Source: Rhizobiales bacterium CCH3-A5
GTDB lineage: Bacteria > Pseudomonadota > Alphaproteobacteria > Rhizobiales > Beijerinckiaceae
Direction of reading: 5' to 3'
Assembly (NCBI GenBank): GCA_001556025.1
Contig: LSIB01000126.1
Coordinates: forward strand, 1 to 64,000
DNA: 64,000 nt
The notes beneath the pieces are model-generated. The model did no database searches and had not been told where the DNA came from. It worked only from the letters and a program-made list of their open reading frames with translations. A program made the position numbers and the translations under genes. Position 1 is the first letter of the stretch. Every line of letters begins with the position of its first letter. Positions 29,269-38,732 of the stretch are shown piece by piece.

Positions 29269-29958
29269 ATGAGCCTGTCACCCATCGTCGTGTTCGATCT
29301 CGACGGCACATTGGCCGAGACCGCGCCCGACATCATGCGCGTGCTCAATGTCATCCTGGTCCGGGAGCAGCTTCCGACCCTGCCGCTGGAGCGGGCGCGC
29401 GAACTGGTCGGGGCCGGGGCGCGCGCGCTGATCGAGCGCGGCTTCCGCGTGTCCGGCAGGCCACTGGACCCGGAGACGCTGGAGCGGCTGTTCGAGGACT
29501 TCCTGCTGATCTATGCCGACGATGTCGCCTCCGACAGCTTCATCCATGACGGCGTGCCGGAGGCGATGGCGACGCTTGCAGCGGAGGGCTTCAAGCTGGC
29601 GGTCTGCACCAACAAGCCGATTCTGCATACGCGCCTGATCCTCGACCATTTCGGCATTACGGATCGCTTTGCCGCCGTGGCGGGCCGCGACAGCTTCCCC
29701 TACCACAAGCCCGATCCGCGCCACCTGACCCTTACGATCGAGGCGGCGGGCGGCGATCCGGCGCGGGCCGTGATGATCGGCGATTCACGCACCGACATCG
29801 ACACGGCGCGGGCCGCCGGCATTCCCTCGATCTGCGTTCCCTTCGGCTACACCGACGTGCCGATCGAGAGCCTCAACCCCGATCGGGTGATCCAGCATTT
29901 CGACGAGTTGGCGGGAGCGGTGCGGGAGGTTCTGGCGATTGCAGCGGCGCATTCTTGA
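29269..29958 (+). CDS. gph: HAD-family phosphoglycolate phosphatase
   Basis: 229 residues: catalytic motif I VVFDLDGTLAETAPDIMRVL, motif II LAVCTNKP, motif III Lys and motif IV HKPDPRHL plus VMIGDSRTDIDTARAAGI. This is the Gph pattern; it removes phosphate from 2-phosphoglycolate. Other small phosphate esters are possible. Divergent from the rpiA unit, next to tRNA-Val. Confidence 0.88.
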   Translation: MSLSPIVVFDLDGTLAETAPDIMRVLNVILVREQLPTLPLERARELVGAGARALIERGFRVSGRPLDPETLERLFEDFLLIYADDVASDSFIHDGVPEAMATLAAEGFKLAVCTNKPILHTRLILDHFGITDRFAAVAGRDSFPYHKPDPRHLTLTIEAAGGDPARAVMIGDSRTDIDTARAAGIPSICVPFGYTDVPIESLNPDRVIQHFDELAGAVREVLAIAAAHS

Positions 29959-29995
29959 CGTCGCCGGGCGCGGCGACTAGGAGAAGCGCCGGTGC

Positions 29996-30070
29996 GGGCG
30001 ACTAGCTCAGCGGTAGAGCACTCCCTTCACACGGGAGTGGTCACAGGTTCGATCCCTGTGTCGCCCACCA
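29996..30070 (+). tRNA. tRNA-Val (anticodon CAC)
   Basis: A 75-base cloverleaf: acceptor GGGCGAC paired with GTCGCCC, D arm GCTC...GAGC, anticodon stem CTCCC/GGGAG with loop TTCACAC (anticodon CAC, codon GUG), T arm ACAGG-TTCGATC-CCTGT, and an encoded CCA end. A normal length and all stems pair perfectly. Confidence 0.97.
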
Positions 30071-30203
30071 TCCCTTCCATCGAAACCCGACCTTTGACGC
30101 TGCGCCCGGCCTTTCGACCTGCGGCGCGCACTTTTTGTCGTGGTCGCATATGCGCTCGCCAGCCTATGGTGAGACCGCATTTACCGACAGCGAGCCTGAC
30201 GCC

Positions 30204-30563
30204 ATGACGATCGAACGAACCGGCCTGACCGCGCGCTGGTGCGACGCAGCCGCCTTCAACGGCATCGTCTTCCTCGCCGGCCATGTCGCCGAGACGACGC
30301 TGGGCAAGTCGCTCGCCGAGCAGACGGCGGAGGTGCTGGCGCTGCTGGATGACACGCTGACGCAGGCCGGCAGCGGCAGGGAGCGCCTGCTCAGCGTGCA
30401 GATCTTCCTGACCGACATCACGAAGATCTCCGAGATGAACGCGGTCTGGGACGGCTGGGTCGCGCCCGGCCATGCGCCAGCCCGCGCCACGGTGCAGGCG
30501 GCGCTGGCCCAGCCCGGCTACGCGATCGAGATCACCGCCGTTGCTGCGAAGCGGACCGCCTGA
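30204..30563 (+). CDS. RidA family protein
   Basis: 119 residues of the YjgF/YER057c/UK114 family: FNGIVFLAGHVAETTLGKSL, QTAEVLALLDDTLTQAGS, LLSVQIFLTDI and PARATVQAALAQPGYAIEI. The usual Arg of the enamine deaminase site (in the R-x-T/V segment) is present in PARATVQ. Members hydrolyse reactive enamines/imines from PLP enzymes. Followed 15 bases later by the transglycosylase. Confidence 0.88.
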   Translation: MTIERTGLTARWCDAAAFNGIVFLAGHVAETTLGKSLAEQTAEVLALLDDTLTQAGSGRERLLSVQIFLTDITKISEMNAVWDGWVAPGHAPARATVQAALAQPGYAIEITAVAAKRTA

Positions 30564-30577
30564 CGGGTCCGGCCGGC

Positions 30578-31438
30578 ATGGCCTCGCCGATCGTCCGCGT
30601 CGTCACGCTCTGGCTGGCGCTGCTCGCGCCGGCTGCCCCGGCGGCGGCGCAGGAACCGCCCTCCTCGGGCATCGACGCGGCCCTGTGCCGGCTGATCGAC
30701 GCGGCAGCCACCGGACACGGCGTCCCGCCCGGCTTCCTGACCCGGCTGATCTTCCAGGAATCGAGCTTTCGCCCTGCGGTGACCAGCCCGGCCGGGGCGC
30801 AAGGCGTAGCGCAGTTCATGCCGGGCACGGCGCGCGAGCGCGGCCTCGCCGACCCGTTCGACCCCGAGCAGGCGATCCCCAAGGCGGCGCAGTTGCTGGC
30901 CGATCTGAAGTCCCGCTTCGGCAATTGGGGGCTGGCGGCGGCGGCCTATAATGGCGGGCCGGCGCGGGTCGCGAGCTGGTTTTCCGGGCGCGGCGGACTG
31001 CCCTTCGAGACGGAGACCTATGTGCTCGCGATCACGGGCGCAGCCGCCGAGGATTGGGCCGACGATGCGCGCAGCGGCGCTGCGACGCGGTCCGCCGGCC
31101 CGGATGCGAATGCCGCCTGCGAGATCACGATCGCTGCGATCCGCGCCGGCCGCGCGCCGCTGCCGGCCATCGCCGAGGCGGCCTTCGCGCCCTGGGGCGT
31201 GCAGCTCGCCGGGAATTTCGTCAAGGCCCGCGCGCTGTCGGCCTTCCAGCGCAGCGCCGGCCGCTACCGCGCCATTCTCGGCGAGGTGCGGCCGATGGTG
31301 ATCGGCACGCGGCTGCGCAGCCGGGGCACGCGCGCCTTTTACAGGATCAGGCTGCCGGCGCAGACGCGCAGCGAAGCGCAAGCGCTTTGCGCGCGGATTC
31401 AGCAGCGCGGCGGAGCCTGCGTCGTCCTCAAGAGCTGA
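30578..31438 (+). CDS. Lytic transglycosylase with SPOR-like tail
   Basis: 286 residues: a signal peptide, then an SLT domain with catalytic Glu in RLIFQESSFRPAVTS, GAQGVAQFMPGTARERG and WGLAAAAYNGGPARV. The last roughly 40 residues (AFYRIRLPAQTRSEAQALCA, then RIQQRGGACVVL) look like a SPOR peptidoglycan-binding fold. It cleaves peptidoglycan in the periplasm. Confidence 0.87.
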   Translation: MASPIVRVVTLWLALLAPAAPAAAQEPPSSGIDAALCRLIDAAATGHGVPPGFLTRLIFQESSFRPAVTSPAGAQGVAQFMPGTARERGLADPFDPEQAIPKAAQLLADLKSRFGNWGLAAAAYNGGPARVASWFSGRGGLPFETETYVLAITGAAAEDWADDARSGAATRSAGPDANAACEITIAAIRAGRAPLPAIAEAAFAPWGVQLAGNFVKARALSAFQRSAGRYRAILGEVRPMVIGTRLRSRGTRAFYRIRLPAQTRSEAQALCARIQQRGGACVVLKS

Positions 31439-31558
31439 CCTTTCGGCATTCATGTTGCAGACGCGCAACGGGAGGCCGCAAAGCCCCTTGCCTCGCACCG
31501 ATGTGATAGCGGCGCACTAGCGTAGATTGTGGGACTCTGACAGAAAATTGAGACGACG

Positions 31559-31576
31559 TTGACCTTTTGGGGTCAA
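31559..31576. promoter_or_regulatory. Palindrome upstream of the L,D-transpeptidase
   Basis: TTGACC and GGTCAA (31559-31564, 31571-31576) around a 6-base centre, 43 bases before the ATG at 31619. The position suits an operator; the regulator is unknown. Confidence 0.3.
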
Positions 31577-31618
31577 TTTCATGATCCGCGATCCCCCCGC
31601 CGTCCGCCCGAGGTCCTG

Positions 31619-32197
31619 ATGAACCGCTTCCTCCGTATGGCCACGCTCGCCGGCCTTGGCCTGCTTGGCGTCGCCACTTCTGCCCATGCCGAAATCGACC
31701 CGCTGACCCGCCAGCCGCTGTTCCAGGCGGTCGATCCCGCCAAGGCGCAGGCAACCGCCATCCCGCGCGAGATCGTCTCCTATGACGGCAAGCACCGGCC
31801 CGGCACGATCGTGATCAACACCAGCGAGCGCCGCCTCTATCTCGTCATGCCCGATGGCAAGGCGATGCGTTACGGCGTCGGCGTCGGCCGCCCTGGTTTC
31901 GACTGGGCCGGCTCGCAGAGCATCACCCGCAAGACCGAATGGCCGACCTGGACCCCGCCGGCGCAGATGCTGAAGCGCCGCCCCGACCTGCCGCGCTTTA
32001 TGCCAGGCGGCCCGGAGAACCCGATGGGCGCGCGCGCGCTCTATCTCGGCTCGACGCTCTACCGCATCCACGGCTCGAACGAGCCGGAGACGATCGGCCA
32101 GGCCGTCTCGTCCGGCTGCATCCGTATGCTGAACGAGGACGTCATCGACCTCTACGAGCGCGTCAAGGTCGGCACCCGCGTGGTTGTGGCTCGCTGA
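31619..32197 (+). CDS. L,D-transpeptidase (YkuD)
   Basis: 192 residues: a signal peptide (MNRFLRMATLAGLGLLGVATSAHAE) and a YkuD domain (TIVINTSERRLYLVMPDGKA; YRIHGSNEPETIGQ). The catalytic motif is AVSSGCIRMLNEDV, with catalytic Cys and preceding His intact. Forms 3-3 peptidoglycan crosslinks or attaches proteins to peptidoglycan. Start chosen at the signal peptide Met. A terminator follows. Confidence 0.92.
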   Translation: MNRFLRMATLAGLGLLGVATSAHAEIDPLTRQPLFQAVDPAKAQATAIPREIVSYDGKHRPGTIVINTSERRLYLVMPDGKAMRYGVGVGRPGFDWAGSQSITRKTEWPTWTPPAQMLKRRPDLPRFMPGGPENPMGARALYLGSTLYRIHGSNEPETIGQAVSSGCIRMLNEDVIDLYERVKVGTRVVVAR

Positions 32198-32224
32198 ACC
32201 GCATTTCAGCGAGAGTTTGTAGAG

Positions 32225-32249
32225 GGCCGGCGGACACGCCGGCCTTTTT
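32225..32249 (+). terminator. Rho-independent terminator
   Basis: An 8-bp perfect stem GGCCGGCG/CGCCGGCC with a 4-base loop followed by TTTTT, just after the L,D-transpeptidase. Confidence 0.85.
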
Positions 32250-32279
32250 CATTAGGAACGCCCGCACGTCTAACGGCCG

Positions 32280-32648
32280 CTACCCCCGCCCCTTGCGCTC
32301 CCGCGACAGCCCCTGCCGCTCCAGCTCGTCGAGATAGGCCTGCATCTTCGCCTCGCCCGTCTCGCCGAGTTCGCGCAGATAGTCCCAGCCATAGATGCCG
32401 GTGTCGTGCATGTCGTCGAAGGTGAGCTTCACGGCGTAATGGCCGACGGGCTCGACCTTCAGGATCTCGACCTCACGCTTGCCGGGCACCGTCTTCTTCT
32501 GCGTCGGGCCATGGCCCTGTACCTCCGCCGACGGGCTCTCGACGCGCAGAAGTTCGGCCGCGAGCGCGTAGGACGAGCCGTCCGCGAAGGCGACATGCAG
32601 GATGCGGCGATCCTTGGACAGGCGCAGTTCGGTCGGCCAGGCTGACAT
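32280..32648 (-). CDS. DUF971 (GBBH-like N-terminal domain) protein
   Basis: 122 residues: WPTELRLSKDRRILHVAFAD, LPAELLRVESPSAEVQGHG-like segment, VEILKVEPVGHYAVKLTFDD and the end motif GIYGWDYLRELGE. This small domain matches the N-terminal part of gamma-butyrobetaine hydroxylase and is often adjacent to molybdenum-cofactor genes; here it is divergent from moaA. Role unknown. Confidence 0.87.
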   Translation of the reverse strand: MSAWPTELRLSKDRRILHVAFADGSSYALAAELLRVESPSAEVQGHGPTQKKTVPGKREVEILKVEPVGHYAVKLTFDDMHDTGIYGWDYLRELGETGEAKMQAYLDELERQGLSRERKGRG

Positions 32649-32784
32649 GATCGTGCGATGATCCCCGATGGATGCGACCGTGGCTGCGCTTGACGTGCGC
32701 CCCGGCCATGACAATGTCTCGCGCTCTATACAGGACAATGCCGCCGCGGCCACTCACGACGCGGCGACGCAAGGATAGCCCGGC

Positions 32785-33813
32785 GTGCTGAACGAGACCC
32801 AGAACCCGCTGATGCGCGCGCCGCTCGTCGATCCGTTCGGCCGCGACATCTCCTATCTGCGCATTTCGGTGACGGATCGCTGCGATTTCCGCTGCGTCTA
32901 CTGCATGTCGGAGGACATGACCTTCCTGCCCAAGCGCGACCTGCTGACGCTGGAGGAACTTGACCGGCTTTCGACCGCCTTCATCCAGCGCGGCACCCGC
33001 AAGCTGCGCATTACCGGCGGCGAGCCGCTGGTGCGCCGCGATATCATGAGCCTGTTCCGCTCGCTCTCGCGCCATCTCGCCTCGGGCGCGCTGGAGGAGC
33101 TGACGCTGACCACAAACGGCTCGCTGCTTGAGCGCTACGCTCAAGAGATGGCCGATTACGGCGTGCGGCGGATCAACGTTTCGCTGGACACGCTCGACCC
33201 GGACAAGTTCCGCCAGATCACGCGCTGGGGCGATCTCGACAAGGTGCTGGCCGGCATCGAGGCGGCGCGCAAGGCGGGCCTGCGGGTCAAGATCAACGCG
33301 GTGGCGCTCAAGGGCGTCAACGAGGACGAGATCGAGAGCCTGATGACCTGGGCCCATGGGCTCGGCATGGACCTGACGCTGATCGAGGTGATGCCGCTCG
33401 GCGAGATCGAGCCCGGCCGGATCGACCAGTTCCTGCCGCTCTCGGTGGTGCGGGCGCGGCTGATGGATCACTACAACCTCGTCGAGGACCCCTACAAAAC
33501 GGGCGGTCCAGCGCGCTATGTCCGCGTCAAGGAGACCGGCGGGCTCGTCGGGTTCATCACGCCGATGACGCATAACTTCTGCGAGAGCTGCAACCGCGTC
33601 CGGCTGACCTGCACGGGCACGCTCTATATGTGCCTCGGCCAGGAGGATGCGGCGGATCTGCGCTCGGCCCTGCGCGCGTCGAGCGACGACGCCGCGCTGC
33701 ACCGGGCGATGGACGAGGCGATCTCGCGCAAGCCCAAGGGCCATGATTTCGTCATCGACCGCAGGCGCGCCGCGCCGGCCGTCGGCCGGCACATGAGCGT
33801 CACCGGCGGTTGA
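32785..33813 (+). CDS. moaA: GTP 3',8-cyclase
   Basis: 342-residue radical SAM enzyme for the first step of molybdopterin synthesis. SAM cluster motif CDFRCVYC near residue 33, [10 protein letters not shown], and the C-terminal second Fe-S cluster ([18 protein letters not shown]). The catalytic C-terminal GG is conserved (HMSVTGG). It begins with GTG at 32785, preceded by AAGGA. No other moa gene is in the window. Confidence 0.96.
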   Translation: MLNETQNPLMRAPLVDPFGRDISYLRISVTDRCDFRCVYCMSEDMTFLPKRDLLTLEELDRLSTAFIQRGTRKLRITGGEPLVRRDIMSLFRSLSRHLASGALEELTLTTNGSLLERYAQEMADYGVRRINVSLDTLDPDKFRQITRWGDLDKVLAGIEAARKAGLRVKINAVALKGVNEDEIESLMTWAHGLGMDLTLIEVMPLGEIEPGRIDQFLPLSVVRARLMDHYNLVEDPYKTGGPARYVRVKETGGLVGFITPMTHNFCESCNRVRLTCTGTLYMCLGQEDAADLRSALRASSDDAALHRAMDEAISRKPKGHDFVIDRRRAAPAVGRHMSVTGG

Positions 33814-33941
33814 CCGGCCTATTCGTCCAGCGAACGCGCTTCGCCGCATGCGAGCGCCACAGCTCCGCCGCAACTTGACGCTCTTCTGCGATGGGCTAAC
33901 GTTTCAGCAGGTGTGCCATTTCTTTTGCGTCTGATGTCGGG

Positions 33942-34541
33942 ATGATGCTTGCGCGGCTGAAAGCGATCCCGCGATCTCTCTGGCAGTCCGCCGCGCGGAT
34001 TGCGGTCGAAAGCCGTTTCGGCCATCTGGTCCGCATGGTTTTTTCGCTGCGGCGGCGTGCGCCGATTCTGGCGATCATGCTGGGGCTGCTTCTTCTCGCC
34101 GTGCTTTATTTCGCAGGCGCGATGATGCTTGCCGTTTTCTCATGGCTCGGCGGGTGGCGCTGGCCCCACCTCCTGCTGGCGATTCCGGCGGCGCTGTTCG
34201 TCCTTCTCGCCATGATCGAGCTTTACGCGGCCGCGATCCTTGCCGTGCTCCAAATGGCGCTGCGTCTCGGCTACGATATCGGCCGGGCTCGGTTCGGCGC
34301 AGTTCTGGCGATCGCGGCGCTGTGTGCCGGGGCCGTCGCGGCGATGCGGCTCTGGTCCGAGCAGGCGACGCCGCCCGCATCAGGACCGATTGCCGCCGCG
34401 CTGATCGCGAGCGCGGCCATGGCGCTCGCGCTCTGGTTCGCGCGAACCTATCTGCGCCCGGCGGCGCGCGGCTTCCGCAGCTTCCATGTCGATCTTGTCG
34501 AGGCGCGGCGGACGCTGGAAGGCGCGCGCCATGGCGCGTGA
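33942..34541 (+). CDS. Small membrane protein, first gene of three-gene operon
   Basis: 199 residues: a basic N-terminal segment with an amphipathic look (KAIPRSLWQSAARIAVESRF), then about four hydrophobic helices near residues 40-68, 75-105, 113-133 and 143-166, and a basic C-terminal tail. No family recognised. Its stop overlaps the start of the next gene by 11 bases, so translation is probably coupled. A start one Met later is equally possible. Confidence 0.65.
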   Translation: MMLARLKAIPRSLWQSAARIAVESRFGHLVRMVFSLRRRAPILAIMLGLLLLAVLYFAGAMMLAVFSWLGGWRWPHLLLAIPAALFVLLAMIELYAAAILAVLQMALRLGYDIGRARFGAVLAIAALCAGAVAAMRLWSEQATPPASGPIAAALIASAAMALALWFARTYLRPAARGFRSFHVDLVEARRTLEGARHGA

Positions 34542-36006
34542 CGAGGATGAGACCGACCCGGGCGGGCAGCGCATCTCGGTCCACCACCTCGCCGAGACGG
34601 TACAGGCCGGCTGGAACGGCGCGCACGATGCACTCGACAACGCGCCGGCCGCGCATGCGACCGTGACGTCCCGGACCGAGCAGGACGTGCTGGCGCGCGT
34701 CGGCGAATTGCAGTTGTCCATCCGCCGCGAAACGAGCGCCCGGCTGAACGCGCTCTATGCGGAGGTGATCGGGGCGCGCGAGGCCTTCACCACCGAGCGC
34801 TACGAGGCGCGCATCCGCTCGCTCGACGAGGCGATGCGGGCGCTGCTGACCAAGGGCGGCGGCGCGCTGAAGCAGAAGATCCATGACGCCCTGCGCGCCA
34901 AGCGCGAATACGACTTCTTCTGCCATGTCCACCAGCGCCCGGCCGACCCCAAGCTGGAGAAATGGCAGTTCACGCTGCTGTTCCTGATCGTGCCGCTGGC
35001 GATCGAAAGCCTGCTGAACGGCACCTTCTTCGCCGAGGCCAGCGAGTTCGGCCTCGTCGGCGGCGCCGCGACCGCCGTCATCATCTCGGGTCTCAACATC
35101 GCGCTCGGCTTTATCCTCGGGATGGGGCCGGCGCGCTACACCCAGCATGTGCGGGCCTCGCATCTGTTTTGGGCGCTGCCGGCCTATGTCGCGATGATCG
35201 CCGTGATCCTGCTATTCAACCTCGCGGTTGGGCATTATCGCGAATTGCTGCTGGCCAACCCCGATGCGGCCTCGGTGCAGGTCGCGCCTCGGATGGCGGC
35301 CAACCTGCTGGCGATCAACGACCTCAAATCGATCGCGCTCGTGATCATCGGTTGTATCGTCGCCTTCATCGCCGCCGTGAAGGGCTATTCCGCCTTCGGC
35401 AGCTATCCAGGCCACGCCGCGTCGTTCAGGCGCTGGCGGCAGCGCTGGCGCGAGGTCGAGGAGCAGCAGCAGGCGCTCGACGCCAGCCTGATGCCGGAGC
35501 TGATGGCGATCCGGAGCCAGATCGACGGCTTCCGTGAAGAATGCCAGGCGCAGATCGACAAACTCCAACTCAGCAAGGCCTCGGCCGATCAGGCCCGCGA
35601 TCTCGACCAGACGCGGCTGGCCCAGCTTCGGGCCGCCCGCGACGGGGCGCTGATGCAATACCGGGAGGCCAATCTGAAGGTGCGCAGCGACTATCCGCCG
35701 GCCTATTTCTCGCAGGGGCTGTCGATGCCGGAGCTCGACCACGCCGGCCCTCCGCCCGAGCATGCGGTGGTGCGCAGCGCGATCGCCGATTTCGAGCGGC
35801 AGCTCGCCAATCTGCCGGCGCTGATCGAGGCCAAGCTGAAGGACCAGCTCGCCATGCTGCGCGGCGTCGACTGGCCAAACGAGGTCGCGCGGGTGAAGGC
35901 GGCTGCGATCAAGGCCGGCGAGGACGCGTTTGCGCAGGACGAGGCGAGCCGGCGGGCACTCGCGGGCGACGCAGTTTCTTCCGGTTCCGGCGGTGGATCG
36001 CCATGA
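34531..36006 (+). CDS. Four-helix membrane protein with long coiled coil
   Basis: 491 residues. An N-terminal region of about 130 residues, helical and charged, is probably cytoplasmic. Four membrane helices follow: near 147-168 (FTLLFLIVPLAIESLL), 180-202 (AVIISGLNIALGFIL), 215-240 (LPAYVAMIAVILLFNL) and 268-292 (IALVIIGCIVAFIAAV). A coiled coil covers about residues 305-375 (VEEQQQALDASLMPELMAI), then a C-terminal helical part. Family not recognised. It overlaps its neighbours on both sides (11 and 4 bases). The topology suggests a scaffold or mechanical linker between membrane and a soluble partner. Confidence 0.65.
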   Translation: MARDEDETDPGGQRISVHHLAETVQAGWNGAHDALDNAPAAHATVTSRTEQDVLARVGELQLSIRRETSARLNALYAEVIGAREAFTTERYEARIRSLDEAMRALLTKGGGALKQKIHDALRAKREYDFFCHVHQRPADPKLEKWQFTLLFLIVPLAIESLLNGTFFAEASEFGLVGGAATAVIISGLNIALGFILGMGPARYTQHVRASHLFWALPAYVAMIAVILLFNLAVGHYRELLLANPDAASVQVAPRMAANLLAINDLKSIALVIIGCIVAFIAAVKGYSAFGSYPGHAASFRRWRQRWREVEEQQQALDASLMPELMAIRSQIDGFREECQAQIDKLQLSKASADQARDLDQTRLAQLRAARDGALMQYREANLKVRSDYPPAYFSQGLSMPELDHAGPPPEHAVVRSAIADFERQLANLPALIEAKLKDQLAMLRGVDWPNEVARVKAAAIKAGEDAFAQDEASRRALAGDAVSSGSGGGSP

Positions 36007-36767
36007 AAGGCGAGCACTGGGCGATCATTGGCTCGCTGGCGGCGGGACTGGTCCTGGCGGGCTTTTTCGCCGCGCCCGCGCTGCTGCGCGGGCCGCCGCG
36101 CGACGCCGAGACATTATGCCCGACGACCGGAGCTATCGGCCATACTCTGGTGCTGGTCGACAAGAGCGACCCGTGGAGCGAGGTGCAGGCCGGGCGGCTG
36201 AAGCGGCTGGTCAAGCGCATGGGCGACGAACTGCCGGCCGACCGGATGATCTCGATCTACGCCTTCAGCGACGCCTTCGAGCCCGGCTTTCCACCGCTGC
36301 TCTCACTCTGCAATCCCGGCCGAACCGTCAGCGAGCTGATCGGCAATCCGCGCCGCGATTACATCCGCTGGGTCGAGAAGTTCGGCCGCCCGCTCGATCA
36401 GGCGCTGGCGCAACTCAGCCAGCCTGCGCGCGGTAATCTCTCGCCGATCGCGGAGGCGATGGGCGACGTGATGGCGCGCCGCGAAACGCGCGTTCCTTCC
36501 GGGGAGAAGGCGCTGGTCGTCGTTTCCGACATGCTGCAGAACTCGGCGCAGTTCACGGTGTTCGGCACGAATGCCGCGGCGCGCGAGCCTGAGCGGCTGC
36601 GCCGACTGGTCGAAAAGGTCTGGAAGGATTCGGACGGCGCGGGCTGGGCGCTGAGCGTGCATCAGGTCCAGGGCGGCTACGAACCGCAGCGCCTCGAACA
36701 GGCCTCGGCCCTATGGCGCGATGCGCTGCGGCGGTTGAGCATCGCCTTCAACTGGGAGCGGCTGTGA
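36003..36767 (+). CDS. Membrane-anchored von Willebrand A-like protein
   Basis: 254 residues: an N-terminal anchor (HWAIIGSLAAGLVLAGFFAA), then a Rossmann-like region with a MIDAS-like opening HTLVLVDKSDPWSEVQ (D-x-S with following residues), helix GRLKRLVKRMGDEL, strand MISIYAFSD and a late strand KALVVVSDMLQNSAQF with another Asp. This order matches von Willebrand A domains, which bind metal and partner proteins. Start ATGA overlaps the previous stop. Similar VxVDxTDP-type proteins occur in other bacteria without known function, as far as I recall. Confidence 0.6.
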   Translation: MKGEHWAIIGSLAAGLVLAGFFAAPALLRGPPRDAETLCPTTGAIGHTLVLVDKSDPWSEVQAGRLKRLVKRMGDELPADRMISIYAFSDAFEPGFPPLLSLCNPGRTVSELIGNPRRDYIRWVEKFGRPLDQALAQLSQPARGNLSPIAEAMGDVMARRETRVPSGEKALVVVSDMLQNSAQFTVFGTNAAAREPERLRRLVEKVWKDSDGAGWALSVHQVQGGYEPQRLEQASALWRDALRRLSIAFNWERL

Positions 36768-36777
36768 AGCTCGCCGC

Positions 36778-38550
36778 TCACATCCGGTAGGCCATCCGTA
36801 CACCGCCCCAATGGCGGCCGTTGATGCGCAGCGGAGCATCGACCTCGCGCATGAAGTAGGTTACCCCGCCGCCCATGTCGCGCAGATAGGACTGGACCAG
36901 AAAGGGGCGCTGCGAGCGCCCGGCCATGATGCCGGCGCGGTCGTCGAAAATGCGCTGGTTGCGGCTGTGGACCGCGTTCCAAACCGGCTCATCGGGACGT
37001 TGCGGTTGGGAAAAGGCGGCGTTGTGGACCGGAATATAGCCATTTCGGTCGATCGCCAGCGCGAAGACGAGCCGCTCGTCGCTGGCCAGCGTCTGCGCGA
37101 GCAGAGGCGGCAGGCATGCGCGCAGGGCCGGCAGGGCCCGGTTCGTGTATTGCACCGGATCGCTGCCGGGCACGGGCTGGTAGTCGATGTCGAACAGATC
37201 GTCCTCGCTCAGCAGCGCGTCGCGAAGCGCCTTGCGCATCTGGTCTGCGACCTTCACCGCAAATGCCTGCGTGCGTTCGATCAGCGGCCTGTAGGACAGC
37301 TCGGTCTCGGCAACCAGCGCCGTGAGCCCGTGATGACCGGCCACCGAGTCCGGGGCGAAGGCGATGTGCAGGCCGAGATCGCTGACCGCGACGATGCGGG
37401 CGGCCAGCGGCTGCAACTCGCCAATCCGGATCGTGCCCAGCGTGCCGATGGCTGGAGCCGATCCGGAAGCGTTGGCGATCAATGCGCCACCAAGGCCGAT
37501 GTCGATCGTCTGACTGGCGACGGCGGCGTCCGGAGCGGTGAACTCCGCGCGATGCTCGGCCGGAAAGCGGTCATGTTGCCTGCGGTCGGCGAAGGCGGCG
37601 TGGCGCAGGGTCGGGATGAAGCGGCGCAGCATGCTGTCGGCCTGGCGCGCGCCTTCCGACAGGGCCTGGCGGGCACTGAGGCTTTCGGACGCCGCCGCCA
37701 GCGCAACCCTGTCGATATCGTCGAAACGATGCAGCACGGTCTCGACGAAACGCGCCGTCGCCTCGGCGCTGCGCGAGACTTCGGCTGCGGCCGTGGCCTG
37801 CTCCTGCGAGGCTCCGCCGATTGCCGCGATCACGGGATTGACGTCGCGCACCATCTGCAGCGCTTCGTTGACGATGCCGGCCGAGCCATGCGCCGTCTGC
37901 GTCAGCCGGGCGACGCGGCTTCGGATATGGTCGGCGGCGTTGCGCGCCTCGACCGAGAGCGTCTTGACCTCCTGCGCGACGACGCCGAAGCCGCGCCCGG
38001 CCTCGCCGGCGCGCGCGGCCTCGATCGTGGCGTTGAGCGCGAGCAGGTTGGTCTGGCGCGCGATCTCCGAAATGGAATCGACGATGCCGCCGATCTCGGC
38101 CATCGCCTGCGCGAGGCCCGTCATCATCTGCGTCGCCTCGTCGGCGCGCATGGCGGCGGTGTCGAGGCGTTCGCGCGCACCGGTCATGGCGTGGCCAACC
38201 TGCTCGGCCGAGTCGGAGACCTGCTGCGTCGCGGTCGCCAGCGCCATGGAATGGCTGTTGGCCGTCGCGGTCGCGGCGCGCAGTTCCGAGATGCTGTCAT
38301 GGATCTCGCGCGAACGCGCCTCGGCCCCGGCGGAGAAGGCCTCGGCATGTTTGAGCCGGCCGGCGACGCGCCGCATAGCGGCAGAAACGTCCTGCTCCAG
38401 CGTGACGATCGATTCCGCGATGGCCTCGTCGATCGAGGCGACCGAGGCTGGCATCGCGGCGGAGGCGGGCAAGGTTTCTCCCGCCGGCGCCGCCACAACG
38501 GCGCGCTCGTGGTCTCGACTGCCGAACCAGCGCCGAACCGTGCGGAGCAT
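36778..38550 (-). CDS. Soluble chemoreceptor with MCP, PilZ and cache-like domains
   Basis: 590 residues and no membrane helices. Order: an MCP signalling domain (tip sequence [20 protein letters not shown] near residue 170, then [17 protein letters not shown]), a PilZ-like domain ([16 protein letters not shown] and [11 protein letters not shown], the RxxxR and DxSxxG positions, with Ser replaced by Gly/Leu), and a C-terminal ligand-sensor-like part ending [13 protein letters not shown] role in cytoplasmic chemotaxis signalling, possibly modulated by cyclic di-GMP, is inferred. A longer start at 38595 is possible. Orphan: no che genes nearby. Confidence 0.85.
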   Translation of the reverse strand: MLRTVRRWFGSRDHERAVVAAPAGETLPASAAMPASVASIDEAIAESIVTLEQDVSAAMRRVAGRLKHAEAFSAGAEARSREIHDSISELRAATATANSHSMALATATQQVSDSAEQVGHAMTGARERLDTAAMRADEATQMMTGLAQAMAEIGGIVDSISEIARQTNLLALNATIEAARAGEAGRGFGVVAQEVKTLSVEARNAADHIRSRVARLTQTAHGSAGIVNEALQMVRDVNPVIAAIGGASQEQATAAAEVSRSAEATARFVETVLHRFDDIDRVALAAASESLSARQALSEGARQADSMLRRFIPTLRHAAFADRRQHDRFPAEHRAEFTAPDAAVASQTIDIGLGGALIANASGSAPAIGTLGTIRIGELQPLAARIVAVSDLGLHIAFAPDSVAGHHGLTALVAETELSYRPLIERTQAFAVKVADQMRKALRDALLSEDDLFDIDYQPVPGSDPVQYTNRALPALRACLPPLLAQTLASDERLVFALAIDRNGYIPVHNAAFSQPQRPDEPVWNAVHSRNQRIFDDRAGIMAGRSQRPFLVQSYLRDMGGGVTYFMREVDAPLRINGRHWGGVRMAYRM

Positions 38551-38732
38551 CAACCAATCCTGAACGGAAAGAACTGACCCACAATCAGGCAACATCGTTA
38601 ACGAAACCTCACCGGCGTCTGCCGCGTATCGCGCCAGACGTCGCGGGCATGGACCGTTTCCTGGACGCGGGTTAAGGGATTCGCATCCTGCTCCAATCCT
38701 GCCGCCCCGGCGTCTCCCCGAGCCTGAACGCT

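Noticed and set aside
38551..38595. A 15-residue longer start for the chemoreceptor
   Set aside because: Adds no domain; kept as an alternative only.
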